The notes: generated from the letters alone by a model not told the origin. DNA of 51,995 nt from Bacteroidetes bacterium UBA5697 (GCA_002420145.1 DIHL01000066.1:1-51995), one strand, 5' to 3'; shown: positions 33,775 through 43,151, counted from the stretch's first letter. Program-made: numbers and translations.

Positions 33775-34791
33775 ATGAAAAAGTTATCTGTAAAAAAAGA
33801 ACACATTCGCGAAATATTTAAGTCGTTTAGTAATTTAAACGTTTTAATTATTGGTGATGTGATGATTGATAGTTACATGTGGGGAAAAGTAAATCGCATT
33901 TCTCCCGAAGCGCCAGTTCCTATTATTTCAGTTCATAAAAAAGAAAAACGTTTGGGTGGGGCTGCTAACGTAGCTTTAAATATTCAGGCGATGGGAGCAA
34001 ATCCTATTTTATGTTCTGTTATTGGTATTGATCAAGAAGGACAATCGTTTTTAGATTTATTGAAAGCACAAAAGTTAAGTCAGAAAGGCATTTTAAAATC
34101 CCGCGATAGAATTACTACTGAGAAAACTCGAGTGATTGGTAATAGCCATCAGTTGTTACGTATTGATGAAGAAATAGAAGAAGATATTGCTCCAGCGGAA
34201 ACACAACAATTAATTACATTGATTTCATATATTATCCAACATGATAAGATTGATGTGATTTTATTTGAAGATTATAATAAAGGTTTAATTACTCCTAAGT
34301 TAATTTCTAAAGTAGTTGAATTAGCAAAAAGCAAAGGCATTCCAACTTGCGTGGATCCTAAGAAGAAAAACTTTAATGCCTACAAAGGAGTGACATTATT
34401 TAAACCAAATTTGAAAGAATTACGTGAAGGTTTAAAAATGGATATTAGTTCTGATAATATTAATGAATTACAACGAGCTATTAGTAGTTTTAGAGTAAAA
34501 CAAAAATTTGACACGGCTTTAGTAACGCTTGCTGAAAAAGGAGTGATAATTAATTCTCGTTCCGAAAAACATCACACACCAGCACACATTAGAAGTATTG
34601 CTGATGTGAGTGGAGCAGGGGACACAGTTATTAGCGTTGCGGCATTATTAGTGGCATTGCATGTCAATCCAATTGTAATGGCTGCCATATCTAATTTAGC
34701 AGGCGGTTTAGTGTGTGAACAAATTGGCGTTGTTCCTGTTAGTAAAGAACAGTTATTAGAAGAAGCGTTGAAGTTGGATTTTGTGAAGTAA
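33775..34791 (+). CDS. rfaE1: PfkB-family sugar kinase, heptose-7-phosphate kinase type
   Basis: A 338-residue PfkB/ribokinase-fold kinase. The order LIIGDVMIDSYMWGKVNRISPEAPVPII (start), RLGGAANVALNIQAMGA, DPKKKNF, LFKPNLKELREGL and SGAGDTVISVAAL (catalytic Asp in GAGD) matches the kinase half of the heptose-phosphate enzyme RfaE/HldE. The nucleotidyltransferase half is absent, as usual in Bacteroidota, where the domains are separate. It would serve ADP-heptose synthesis for lipopolysaccharide. Another PfkB sugar substrate cannot be excluded. Confidence 0.83.
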   Translation: MKKLSVKKEHIREIFKSFSNLNVLIIGDVMIDSYMWGKVNRISPEAPVPIISVHKKEKRLGGAANVALNIQAMGANPILCSVIGIDQEGQSFLDLLKAQKLSQKGILKSRDRITTEKTRVIGNSHQLLRIDEEIEEDIAPAETQQLITLISYIIQHDKIDVILFEDYNKGLITPKLISKVVELAKSKGIPTCVDPKKKNFNAYKGVTLFKPNLKELREGLKMDISSDNINELQRAISSFRVKQKFDTALVTLAEKGVIINSRSEKHHTPAHIRSIADVSGAGDTVISVAALLVALHVNPIVMAAISNLAGGLVCEQIGVVPVSKEQLLEEALKLDFVK

Positions 34792-34795
34792 AGAC

Positions 34796-34897
34796 TTAAC
34801 CGCAAAGAACTCAGAGTAAATGCAAAGAACGCTGAGTTTGTATTAATTAAATAACTTTTTTTCTCTTTGCGAAAAAACTTTGCGCACTTTGCGGTTA
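34796..34897. repeat. Dispersed palindromic intergenic repeat (AACCGCAAAG...CTTTGCGGTT)
   Basis: TTAACCGCAAAGAAC (34796-34810) and TTTGCGGTTAA (34888-34897) form the ends of an imperfect palindrome with further GCAAAG words on both sides. It fills the rfaE1-menG gap. I recall similar elements in other Bacteroidota intergenic regions. Confidence 0.8.
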
Positions 34898-34911
34898 AAT
34901 AAAAATAATAC

Positions 34912-35634
34912 ATGTCTCAAATTACACCATACAATAATACCGAATCAAAAAAAGAGCAAGTTGCTCAAATGTTTGATAATATTGCTTTTCGTTACGATTT
35001 TTTAAACTCCTTATTATCATTAGGTATTCATAAAGGTTGGAGAAAAAAATGCATTAAACTTATTGCTGAAAAGAAACCAAAACATATTTTGGATGTAGCT
35101 ACTGGTACTGGTGATTTTGCTATAGCAGCGATGAAATTAAATCCAACTAAAGTTATTGGGATTGATATTAGCGAAGGGATGATGAAGTTTGGTCGAGAAA
35201 AATTACAAAAATTACATCTCGATAAAACGATTACTTTGCAATATGGCGATGCTGAAACCTGCTATTTACCAGACAATTCAATGGATGCGATTACAGTTGG
35301 TTTTGGTGTTAGAAATTTCGAAAATTTAGAGAAAGGCTTAGCTAATATGTTACGTATTTTAAAACCAGGAGGGCAACTTTGCGTTCTAGAGTTTTCATCA
35401 CCTCGTCATTTTCCAGTGAAACAATTTTATAAATTCCACTTTAAATACATTACTCCAACTTTAGGCAGAATGTTTTCTAAAGATACGAGAGCATATACTT
35501 ACTTACCTGAATCTATAAAAGCTTTTCCTGACAACGAACGATTTACTGCCATACTTGAAAAAGTTGGATATAAAAACGCATCGTTTAGCTCTGTTGGTTT
35601 AGGTTTAGCAGCTATTTATATTGCCGAAAAATAA
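34912..35634 (+). CDS. menG: Demethylmenaquinone methyltransferase
   Basis: SAM-dependent methyltransferase (UbiE/MenG) making the last step of menaquinone synthesis. The protein is 240 residues with MFDNIAFRYDFLNSLLSLGIHKGWR at the start (family block), SAM motif I LDVATGTGDFAI, GIDISEGMMKFGREK, VGFGVRNFENLEKGL and LEFSSPRHFPVKQFYKFHF (signature). Bacteroidota respire with menaquinone, so the MenG reaction is the expected one. Confidence 0.95.
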   Translation: MSQITPYNNTESKKEQVAQMFDNIAFRYDFLNSLLSLGIHKGWRKKCIKLIAEKKPKHILDVATGTGDFAIAAMKLNPTKVIGIDISEGMMKFGREKLQKLHLDKTITLQYGDAETCYLPDNSMDAITVGFGVRNFENLEKGLANMLRILKPGGQLCVLEFSSPRHFPVKQFYKFHFKYITPTLGRMFSKDTRAYTYLPESIKAFPDNERFTAILEKVGYKNASFSSVGLGLAAIYIAEK

Positions 35635-35638
35635 TAGA

Positions 35639-36520
35639 CTATTTCTTAGCTTTTGCTTTATCGTACATATCGTGTACAATGCCATCAGATAGCCCAATTT
35701 GTGGTACAAAAATATCATCAATATCTGCGGTTTTCATAATAGTAATAAATATTTTCGAGGCATGAACAATAACATCAGCTCTATCAGGTTTTAATCCTAA
35801 AACTTCTACACGCTCTTCATAGGTATAAGAATTAAGCATATCATTAATGCCTTTTAGTTTACTGTAACTAATATTTTTATTTTCTTTCTTGGTCATTTTA
35901 AATATCTTATTGATATTTCCACCCGACCCAATGGCTCTTAACGGACTGTAACCTAAAGTCGTTTTTTTAATCCATTCTTTCATCAATTCCCACTCATCCT
36001 TCTCAACTTTATTTAAGAGCATTCTAACAGTACCAATATTAAATGATTTGGAAGCAATTACTTTATGGTTACTGTATAATGTTAATTCAGTACTACCACC
36101 ACCTACATCAATATATAAATAAGAATGTTTTGGATTTAATAACTCTTCAATATGATTTGAGAAAACTAATTGAGCTTCTAATTTTCCATCAATGATTTCA
36201 ACTTCTAAATCAGCTTCTTTTTTTATACGCTCAATAATTTCATCGCTATTGCTAGCATCACGCATGGCACTGGTTGCAACGGCTCTAAAACCATCTACTT
36301 CATAAACTTTAATTAATTCTCTGAAACCACGCATGGCTGTAATTAATTTCTCTGCTTTTTTGTCGGAAATTTTTCCGTTCAAAAACACATCTTCTCCCAA
36401 ACGAATTGGTAAACGAATCAATTCTTCTTTACTAAAATGAGGTTTCCCATTTACGTCGTAAGCCCTACAAAATAACAAACGCATGGCATTACTTCCTATA
36501 TCAACAGCGGCAAAAATCAT
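35639..36520 (-). CDS. Exopolyphosphatase / pppGpp phosphatase (Ppx/GppA)
   Basis: A 293-residue ASKHA-fold phosphatase with phosphate loop 1 AAVDIGSNAMRLLF (residues 3-16), SAMRDASN, and phosphate loop 2 YIDVGGGSTELTLY. It has only the N-terminal two-domain unit and lacks the HD part of long Ppx. It overlaps the ppk1 stop by 4 nt on the same strand, so polyphosphate synthesis and breakdown (or pppGpp turnover) are coupled in one operon. Confidence 0.92.
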   Translation of the reverse strand: MIFAAVDIGSNAMRLLFCRAYDVNGKPHFSKEELIRLPIRLGEDVFLNGKISDKKAEKLITAMRGFRELIKVYEVDGFRAVATSAMRDASNSDEIIERIKKEADLEVEIIDGKLEAQLVFSNHIEELLNPKHSYLYIDVGGGSTELTLYSNHKVIASKSFNIGTVRMLLNKVEKDEWELMKEWIKKTTLGYSPLRAIGSGGNINKIFKMTKKENKNISYSKLKGINDMLNSYTYEERVEVLGLKPDRADVIVHASKIFITIMKTADIDDIFVPQIGLSDGIVHDMYDKAKAKK

Positions 36521-38634
36521 ATAGTAGAAAAAGATTTAGTAGTAGTTTTTGATTTAGTTTTTAAATACATGTCTCTATCTTTTTTAAGATAGTTATATAT
36601 TTCATCCTGAACTCTAATTTTTCTTTCGCCAGGTTTTGCTTTTTTGTATAAGTTTTGTTGTAATCTATCTAAAATACGAACTTTCGTATTTCCAGATAAT
36701 TGGATATCAATAATATCCCTTATTTGTTTTTTTACTTCAGCATTTAAAATGGGAACAGCCACTTCACTTCTACTATCCAAATTTCTACTCATCCAATCGG
36801 CAGACGTAATATAAATTTTTTCGTTTCCTCCGTTTGCAAAAATAAATACACGAGCATGCTCTAGATATTTATCTACAATACTATATGCTTTAATATTATC
36901 ACTATAGCCAGCAATTTCAGTTACTAAAGAGCAAATACCTCTAATTATTAAGGAAATTTGAACTCCTGCCCTTGATGCTTCATATAGCTTTTCAATCATA
37001 GCTTTATCAACTAAACTATTCATTTTTAAAACCATATAAGCTGTTTTTCCAGCCTTTGCATTAGCAATTTCTTTGTCAATTAAATTCACAAAGGTTTGAC
37101 GCATAAAGAAAGGAGCTACAGCTAGATTTTTGTAAGAACCTGTTTTGAAATTATTTGCATAAAAATCAAAAACAGCTGATATTTCATCAGTAATGGATTT
37201 ATCAGCAGTTAATAAGCTAAAATCAGTATAAATGCGCGCTGTTTTTTCGTTGAAGTTTCCTGTACCAATATGAGCGTATTTTATTTCTTTTCCTCTTTCT
37301 CGAGTCGTAATTAAAAAGAGTTTACTATGTACTTTTAATCCGGGAACTCCATAAATAACAGTAGCGCCTTCTTCCTGTAGTTTATTTGCCCAATAAATAT
37401 TGTTTTCTTCATCAAATCTCGCTTGTAATTCAACTAATACCGTTACTTTTTTTCCATTTTTAATGGCATTAACTAAAGCATTAGCAATCTTTGATGAATC
37501 TGCGACTCTATACAATGTTATTTTAATAGACTCAACATTAGGTGCAATAGATGCCTCTCTTAATAATGTAATAATGTGATCGTAGGTATGGTAAGGATAA
37601 TGAAATAAAATATCTTTTTGTTTTACTACATTTAAAATCGTTGTATTTATATTATCCAAATATTTATGCACTAAAGGCGTTGGATGATCATACATTAATT
37701 TTTTTTCACCAATATTAGGGAATCCAATAAAATCCTTAAAGTTATGATAACGGCCTCCAGGAATGGCATTATCTTTTTTATCCATTCCTAATTTTTTCAT
37801 GATAAAAGAGAGCATTTCCTTACTCATTGTGCTATCATAAACGAAACGAACAGGCTGCCCTTTTTTTCTATCTTTTACACTTTTAGATATTTTTTCCAAC
37901 ATGCTTTTACTGACATCTTGGTCAATATCTAATTCTGCATCTCGAGTTAATTTAATATTAATTGCCTCTTTTGTTATGTAGCCAAATACAGAAAACATTT
38001 CGTGTACGTTATATCTAATCACATCATCTAAAAGGATAATGTATTTTTTGTTTTTTTCTTGAGGTAATATAATGAATCGACTAGTAATTTTTGATGGAAT
38101 TTCAATTAAGGCGTATTTGTTTTTTTGTTTTTGAATTGTAGAAATTAATCTTACGAATAAATAGCCCGATTTATCTTTCATGTATGGGAAAGGTTTATTC
38201 TCATCTACCATGATAGGAAATAAAGATCGTTCTACTTCGGTATGAAAATAATTCTTTACATATTCTTGTTGGTTTTTATTAAGTTGTTTTTCATTAATAA
38301 TAAAAACATTTTGTTTGGCCAATTCATGAAGCAGTTCTTGATATATTTCTTCAAAATGTTGTTGTTGTTCAATTACTTTACGTTGAAGTTTTTGCAATAA
38401 TTCTTTAGGATCGTCGCCATAAATATCAATTGCCTTTTTTCCTAACTTTGTTAAACGATTAATGGTTGCCACTCGAACACGATAAAACTCATCGCGATTA
38501 TTACTAAAAATCCCTAAGAATTTTAACCGTTCGATAAGCGGAGTAGAGGAATCTGACGCTTCTTGAAGAACACGTTCGTTAAAAGAAAGCCAACTTATTT
38601 CTCGGTTGATGTGTGGAATTTTACTTTTTTGCAT
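36517..38634 (-). CDS. ppk1: Polyphosphate kinase 1
   Basis: PPK1 makes polyphosphate from ATP reversibly. The 705-residue length is normal. The start INREISWLSFNERVLQEA, the middle YHNFKDFIGFPNIG, the ATP-site region FHYPYHTYDHIITLLREA, the catalytic His in GLKVHSKLFLIT with AHIGTGNFNEKTARIYTDFSLLT, and the C-terminal SADWMSRNLDSRSEVAVPI are all visible. It is the first gene of a two-gene operon with the Ppx/GppA gene. Confidence 0.97.
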   Translation of the reverse strand: MQKSKIPHINREISWLSFNERVLQEASDSSTPLIERLKFLGIFSNNRDEFYRVRVATINRLTKLGKKAIDIYGDDPKELLQKLQRKVIEQQQHFEEIYQELLHELAKQNVFIINEKQLNKNQQEYVKNYFHTEVERSLFPIMVDENKPFPYMKDKSGYLFVRLISTIQKQKNKYALIEIPSKITSRFIILPQEKNKKYIILLDDVIRYNVHEMFSVFGYITKEAINIKLTRDAELDIDQDVSKSMLEKISKSVKDRKKGQPVRFVYDSTMSKEMLSFIMKKLGMDKKDNAIPGGRYHNFKDFIGFPNIGEKKLMYDHPTPLVHKYLDNINTTILNVVKQKDILFHYPYHTYDHIITLLREASIAPNVESIKITLYRVADSSKIANALVNAIKNGKKVTVLVELQARFDEENNIYWANKLQEEGATVIYGVPGLKVHSKLFLITTRERGKEIKYAHIGTGNFNEKTARIYTDFSLLTADKSITDEISAVFDFYANNFKTGSYKNLAVAPFFMRQTFVNLIDKEIANAKAGKTAYMVLKMNSLVDKAMIEKLYEASRAGVQISLIIRGICSLVTEIAGYSDNIKAYSIVDKYLEHARVFIFANGGNEKIYITSADWMSRNLDSRSEVAVPILNAEVKKQIRDIIDIQLSGNTKVRILDRLQQNLYKKAKPGERKIRVQDEIYNYLKKDRDMYLKTKSKTTTKSFSTI

Positions 38635-38685
38635 AGTTAAATTTAAGCAACAATTTAATTATCAAATATAAGCAATAAGCGTTAA

Positions 38686-38713
38686 TTGTTTTTTGTTTTT
38701 TTAGTTACATTTG
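38686..38713 (+). promoter_or_regulatory. Promoter of the carotenoid genes
   Basis: TTG (38686-38688), a 17-nt spacer and TACATTTG (38706-38713) match the Bacteroidota consensus. It lies inside the longest possible reading frame, so the true start must be further downstream, at ATG 38731. Confidence 0.7.
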
Positions 38714-38730
38714 TATCGATATCACAACCA

Positions 38731-39351
38731 ATGTCGTTTATAAAAAAAAATATACCATTAGTGATTATTTGTATTTTTCAAATAATTGGGTTTATTGGTT
38801 TTATTGTGAATCCTGTATATTTTAACGCACTTAGCCCTGTTAATTTATTGTTATCAGCAGCATTAGTGATATGTACAAGCAAACAAAAGAATTGGAAATT
38901 TTATGCTTCTTTGTTACTAGTAGCTGTTTCGGCCTTTTTTGTAGAAGTACTTGGTGTTAAAACTGAACTTATTTTTGGTTCATATTTTTATGGCGATTCT
39001 TTTGGATATAAATTGTTTTCAGTGCCTTTATTAATAGGATTAAATTGGGCTATGCTTTTATACAGTACTGCTCAATTCTCAAAATTCAAGAATGCAATTG
39101 TTAATGCTTTATTTGGAGCTTTTCTAATGGTTTTTCTTGATTTTTTCATGGAACAAAATGCTTCAAAATTTGATTTTTGGTATTGGAAAGACAACATAAT
39201 TCCAATTCAAAATTATGTGGCGTGGTTTTTAATTTCTTTTGTGCTCAATTTAATGGTTCAAAAACACTTGTCTCAAATATCAAATTTAACAGCTAAAGTG
39301 TTTTATTTTGCCCAAGTTGCCTTTTTTATGGCGCTTTACTTTTTTGTTTAA
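38731..39351 (+). CDS. Carotenoid biosynthesis membrane protein (CruF-like, DUF422)
   Basis: From ATG 38731 the protein is 206 residues with about six to seven membrane helices. The sequence FFVEVLGVKTELIFGSYFYGDSFGYKLFSVPLLIGLNWAMLLY (read in parts) is the hallmark of the DUF422/CruF family, carotenoid 1',2'-hydratases and relatives. The promoter at 38686-38713 rules out earlier starts. It is followed 30 nt later by the carotene hydroxylase gene and then the lycopene cyclase gene, which supports a role in pigment synthesis. Confidence 0.87.
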   Translation: MSFIKKNIPLVIICIFQIIGFIGFIVNPVYFNALSPVNLLLSAALVICTSKQKNWKFYASLLLVAVSAFFVEVLGVKTELIFGSYFYGDSFGYKLFSVPLLIGLNWAMLLYSTAQFSKFKNAIVNALFGAFLMVFLDFFMEQNASKFDFWYWKDNIIPIQNYVAWFLISFVLNLMVQKHLSQISNLTAKVFYFAQVAFFMALYFFV

Positions 39352-39371
39352 ACAAAATACTGGTAAGTTTG
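39344..39371 (+). promoter_or_regulatory. Promoter before crtZ, overlapping the end of the CruF-like gene
   Basis: TTG (39344-39346), 17-nt spacer and TAAGTTTG (39364-39371), with ATG 39382 only 10 nt on. It would give a nearly leaderless transcript for crtZ. Confidence 0.6.
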
Positions 39372-39381
39372 TTACTTTTTC

Positions 39382-39837
39382 ATGGTAATAAACGGATTAA
39401 TAGTTTTTTTGACATTTATTATAATGGAGTTTATGGCATGGGCTACTCACAAGTTCCTCATGCATGGACTAATGTGGTATTTTCATAAGGATCATCATGA
39501 CCATAGTAATGAGACGTTTTTTGAGAAAAATGATGTTTTTTTCTTAGTATTTGCCATTCCAAGCTGGTTATTTTGGATGTTTGGAGTTATGAATGGCTAT
39601 GACTTTAAATTTTATATTGGAATTGGAATTTTTATTTACGGTATAGCTTATTTTTTAGTGCATGATGTCATTATTCATCAAAGATTTAAGTGGTTTTCAA
39701 AATCAAATAATTGGTATGTAAAAGGAATAAAAAGAGCACATAAAATTCATCATAAAAGTATCGTAAAACACGAAAGCGAAAACTTCGGAATGCTCATAGT
39801 TCCATTTCGTTATTTTAAAACCTCTTCATTAAATTAA
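39382..39837 (+). CDS. crtZ: Beta-carotene hydroxylase CrtZ-type
   Basis: A 151-residue di-iron membrane hydroxylase of the fatty-acid-hydroxylase superfamily that hydroxylates beta-ionone rings (beta-carotene to zeaxanthin). All histidine motifs are visible: HKFLMH (23-28), HKDHHDH (35-41), HDVIIH near 93-98 and HKIHH near 117-121. About four membrane helices. Its place between the CruF-like and lycopene cyclase genes supports the call. Confidence 0.92.
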   Translation: MVINGLIVFLTFIIMEFMAWATHKFLMHGLMWYFHKDHHDHSNETFFEKNDVFFLVFAIPSWLFWMFGVMNGYDFKFYIGIGIFIYGIAYFLVHDVIIHQRFKWFSKSNNWYVKGIKRAHKIHHKSIVKHESENFGMLIVPFRYFKTSSLN

Positions 39838-39887
39838 TTCAGTTTTTTAATTAATAGTAAATTGTATATTTATGCAATAATTTTCGG

Positions 39888-40571
39888 ATGAATTCGCGTT
39901 ACACGTATTTGCTATTAGATATTCTCAGTGTTTTGTTTCCTTTTTTATTAAGTTTTGATAAAAAGGTGACATTTTACAAGTCGTGGAAATATTTATTTCC
40001 AGCGATGTTTATTACAGGCGCTTTTTTTATTTTATGGGATATTCAATTTACAGCTAATGGTGTTTGGGGCTTTAATCCTAAATATATATTAGGAATTAAC
40101 ATTGTCAATCTTCCTATTGAGGAAGTTTTATTTTTTATATGTGTGCCTTATGCCTGTGTATTTATTTATGCAGTAGTATGCGCTTATGTTAAGAGGGATA
40201 TTATAGGTTGTACTAAAGCAATAAGTATCATTATTATCACTATATCTCTAGCCTTAAGTGTTATATATTATGATAGAACTTATACCATTGTTAATGCGGG
40301 AATTTGTTGCTTTTTGGTTATAGTAGCTCAGTTTATATACAAATTCAATGACTTAGGAAGGTTTTATTTAGCTTTTTTAATCTCTTTATTTCCTTTTTTA
40401 ATATGTAATGGCTTACTAACCTCATTGCCAATAGTAACTTACAATAACGAAGAAAATATGGCTATGAGGATATATACCATTCCTGTAGAGGATGTGTTTT
40501 ATTGTTTAAGTCTATTATTAAGCTGTGTGTTATTGATGAATTATTTTAAAAACAGAAAGACAATAGAATAG
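39888..40571 (+). CDS. Lycopene cyclase, fused heterodimer (CrtYc-Yd) type
   Basis: A 227-residue membrane protein with about seven helices, made of two tandem lycopene cyclase domains as in fused CrtYc-CrtYd enzymes. Each half carries the P-x-E-(E/D) signature: NLPIEEVLFFICVPY at about 74-88 and IPVEDVFYCLSLLL at about 198-211. The enzyme closes the beta-ionone rings of lycopene. The gene lies 50 nt after crtZ. The phytoene synthase and desaturase genes are not in the window. Confidence 0.9.
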   Translation: MNSRYTYLLLDILSVLFPFLLSFDKKVTFYKSWKYLFPAMFITGAFFILWDIQFTANGVWGFNPKYILGINIVNLPIEEVLFFICVPYACVFIYAVVCAYVKRDIIGCTKAISIIIITISLALSVIYYDRTYTIVNAGICCFLVIVAQFIYKFNDLGRFYLAFLISLFPFLICNGLLTSLPIVTYNNEENMAMRIYTIPVEDVFYCLSLLLSCVLLMNYFKNRKTIE

Positions 40572-40593
40572 CCTTTTTTTGTATTTTTAAAGT

Positions 40594-41682
40594 ATGAGTT
40601 TAAAAAAGTATAGTATTCCTATCATCACGCTATTAGCAACAATTGCTTTTGTGTACTTGTTTACCAATGTAGTTATCTATTTAATCATATCCTTAGTTTT
40701 AGCTCTTTTAGGAATGCCCATTGTAAATGTGATTTCTAAATTTAAAATAGGAAAATTCAAAATCAATGACTCTATTGCTGCTCTATTAACTTTGTGTTTT
40801 TTCTTTGGAGTATTATATGTTATAGGTGTAACATTTTTACCTCCTTTAATTTCTCAAGTAACATTTTTATCAAATTCAAATTTTCATGATGTGATGCATA
40901 ATATTTTTATTTATTATCCATCTCTTAAAGATAGTTTATCGGCTTTGGGCACAGAACAACAAATAATGACAAGTGTTGCCGAACAAGTTAATCGTTTTTT
41001 GAATTTTCAAAATGTGAGTTCTATTTTTAATAATACGATTTCATACACAGGGTCTATTTTAGGAGGAGTATTTTCGGTTTTGTTTATTACGTTTTTCTTT
41101 TTAAAGGATGAAAAAATGGTGGTTAAAGCACTTTTGTTAATGACACCTTCAGCGTATGAATCAGAAATGCTTGATATCTATAGAACTTCTAGAAAGATGT
41201 TGAGTAAGTATTTCACTGGTTTATTTATTGATATGGTGTTAGTGAGTTTTATTGTAACCTTTTTGATGTGGATGTTTGGAATTAAAAATGCATTAGTAAT
41301 AGGTTGTTTAGCAGGAGTGATGAATGTAATACCTTACATCGGGCCAATTATCACCTTGTTTTTTGCGGTATTTTTAGGCATCAGTGGTTGTATCGAATTT
41401 AATCAATACGAATTAATTACATCAACTATCACAAAAATAGTAGTGATATTAATTGGAACTAATTTAGTAGATGCGATGTTGATTCAACCAACTATTTTTT
41501 CAAACACTGTCAAAGCACATCCGCTCGAAATATTTTTAGTGATTTTAATGGCGGGTGCACTTGGCGGTGTTTTAGGAATGGTAGTGGCAATTCCTTGCTA
41601 TACATTATTACGAATTATTGCAAAAGAATTTTTGGATCATTTTAAATTCTTTAAAAAACTGACCGAAAATATAACAGAGTAA
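40594..41682 (+). CDS. AI-2E family (PerM/YdiK-like) membrane transporter
   Basis: A 362-residue membrane protein with about eight helices. It has the family's conserved core FLKDEKMVVKALLLMTP, a helix pair after KMLSKYFTGLFIDMVLVS, and GCLAGVMNVIPYIGPIITLFFAVFLG (split by family blocks), ending LGGVLGMVVAIPCYTLL. The family includes proteins implicated in autoinducer-2 export and Na+/H+ exchange; the substrate is unknown here. It lies 5 nt before the DUF2461 gene. Confidence 0.9.
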   Translation: MSLKKYSIPIITLLATIAFVYLFTNVVIYLIISLVLALLGMPIVNVISKFKIGKFKINDSIAALLTLCFFFGVLYVIGVTFLPPLISQVTFLSNSNFHDVMHNIFIYYPSLKDSLSALGTEQQIMTSVAEQVNRFLNFQNVSSIFNNTISYTGSILGGVFSVLFITFFFLKDEKMVVKALLLMTPSAYESEMLDIYRTSRKMLSKYFTGLFIDMVLVSFIVTFLMWMFGIKNALVIGCLAGVMNVIPYIGPIITLFFAVFLGISGCIEFNQYELITSTITKIVVILIGTNLVDAMLIQPTIFSNTVKAHPLEIFLVILMAGALGGVLGMVVAIPCYTLLRIIAKEFLDHFKFFKKLTENITE

Positions 41683-41687
41683 TTATT

Positions 41688-42341
41688 ATGGAAACAACCT
41701 TTAAATTCCTAAAACAATTAGCGAAAAATAATAGTAAAGAGTGGTTTGATGTTAACAGAAAAACCTATGAAGCATGTAAGGCTGAGTTTGAAGTAATCGT
41801 TAAATCAGTTATTGACAAGAGCGCTACTTTTGATAAAGGTTTAGCTGGTTTAGAAGCCAGAAAATGTATGTTCCGGATTAATAGAGATGTACGTTTTAGT
41901 AAGGATAAATCTCCATACAAATTAAATATGGGAGCTAGTATAAATCCAGGCGGTAAAAAAGATATGGGCGCAGGATACTACATGCATATTGAGCCAGGTA
42001 AATGTTTTTTAGCAGGAGGTTGTTACATGCCCCAACCAGATGTTTTAGCTAAGATTCGTCAAGAGATTGATTATAACTCAGCAGACTTTAAAAAGATTTT
42101 AAATGCAAAAGATTTTAAAACTTATTTTAAAGAATTATCTTCCGAAGATAAATTAAAAACAGCCCCAAAAGGTTATTCAAAAGATCATCCAGAAATAAGT
42201 TTGTTGCAAAACAAACATTTTATAGTAATGCATCATTTAAAAGATGCAGATGTTTTAGATAAAAATTTTCCAGCCTATGCGGCCAAAGTATTTAAAGCGA
42301 TGTTGCCATTAAATCAGTTTTTGAGAGCTTGTATAGAATAA
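41688..42341 (+). CDS. DUF2461 family protein
   Basis: This 217-residue protein matches the DUF2461/TIGR02453 pattern: FLKQLAKNNSKEWFDVNRKTYE at the start, MFRINRDVRFSKDKSPYKLNMGASINPGG (in blocks), GAGYYMHIEPGKCFLAGGCYMP, and a late LKTAPKGYSKDHPEI. The biochemical role of the family is not known. It is likely co-transcribed with the upstream transporter. Confidence 0.93.
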   Translation: METTFKFLKQLAKNNSKEWFDVNRKTYEACKAEFEVIVKSVIDKSATFDKGLAGLEARKCMFRINRDVRFSKDKSPYKLNMGASINPGGKKDMGAGYYMHIEPGKCFLAGGCYMPQPDVLAKIRQEIDYNSADFKKILNAKDFKTYFKELSSEDKLKTAPKGYSKDHPEISLLQNKHFIVMHHLKDADVLDKNFPAYAAKVFKAMLPLNQFLRACIE

Positions 42342-42344
42342 AAA

Positions 42345-42380
42345 TTGTCATCACTCCGCGGTGTGAGGGCAGAGTTGAAG
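42345..42380. repeat. Diverged copy of the dispersed intergenic repeat
   Basis: TTGTCATCACTCCGCGGTGTGAGGGCAGAGTTGAAG-like sequence (shown in parts: TTGTCATCAC, GTGTGAGGGC, GAGTTGAAG) resembles the unit at 45793-45830, including the GTGAG...GAGTTGAAG order. Too short and decayed for more. Confidence 0.45.
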
Positions 42381-42402
42381 CCTCTCCTTTATATTTTAAA
42401 AA

Positions 42403-43080
42403 TCAATTACTAATTCCTGACTTTGGTCTCGATTTGTTTTTTCGTAAACTCAATAAAGATTCTAAACTATAATCCGCAATACTAAATTTAGGATTGTTTT
42501 TATTGATATCTTCAGGGATGGCTACTACTTTCATTTGAGCAGCCTTTCCAGCAATAATGCCATTTACAGAGTCTTCAATTACCAAACAATTTAAAGGATT
42601 AATCCTTAATTTTTCCGCACAGGTTAAATACACTTCTGGATGTGGTTTACCATACTTCATATGTTCTGCAGAACATAATTCATCAAAATAGTGCCTAATA
42701 TTTAAAACATCTACCACGGTATTCATCAACTTGGTATTTGAGGAAGTTGCTATTCCTAATTTTAAGTTCTTTTGCTTTAAAAATTTTAAGGTTTCTAAAA
42801 CACCTTTCATGGTTTTTCCTTCCTGTTTAATTAGGTCGCATAGTCGGTTAATCACCAATTCGTCAAATTCATCTACTGTAATATGAGTAATTTTATGCTT
42901 TTTGAACCAAAACTCAGCCACTTCCTTAAATCTTAATCCAGTTGTAATTCGGCAATGTTCGTCACTAAAAGGAATACCAATTTCTATAAAGCTTTGTATC
43001 ATGGCTCTGCGCCAAAGTGGTTCAGAGTCTATAATAACTCCATCCATATCAAAAATTACGGCTTTTATTCCTGAGAGCAT
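42403..43080 (-). CDS. HAD-superfamily phosphatase (HxpB/phosphoglucomutase-like)
   Basis: A 225-residue HAD hydrolase. Motif I is FDMDGVIIDSEP (nucleophile Asp at about 11, acid Asp at 13), motif II LGIATSSNTKLM, motif III Lys in MKYGKPHPEVYL, and motif IV VIEDSVNGIIAGKAA. The C1 cap helix domain lies at about 18-85. The closest family types are sugar-phosphate phosphatases (HxpB/YniC, 2-deoxyglucose-6-phosphatase) or beta-phosphoglucomutase; the substrate cannot be read out. Monocistronic and divergent from the glycosyltransferase gene. Confidence 0.9.
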   Translation of the reverse strand: MLSGIKAVIFDMDGVIIDSEPLWRRAMIQSFIEIGIPFSDEHCRITTGLRFKEVAEFWFKKHKITHITVDEFDELVINRLCDLIKQEGKTMKGVLETLKFLKQKNLKLGIATSSNTKLMNTVVDVLNIRHYFDELCSAEHMKYGKPHPEVYLTCAEKLRINPLNCLVIEDSVNGIIAGKAAQMKVVAIPEDINKNNPKFSIADYSLESLLSLRKNKSRPKSGISN

Positions 43081-43151
43081 TGTTAATTTCTTTGTTTAAT
43101 AAATGCAAATATAACTGAATTATCAAGCCATAGGGATGGTATTTTTGCTAC

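Noticed and set aside
34572..34913. Open frame of 113 codons on the minus strand
   Set aside because: It is antisense to the end of the sugar kinase gene and runs through the palindromic repeat at 34796-34897; no homology-like features.
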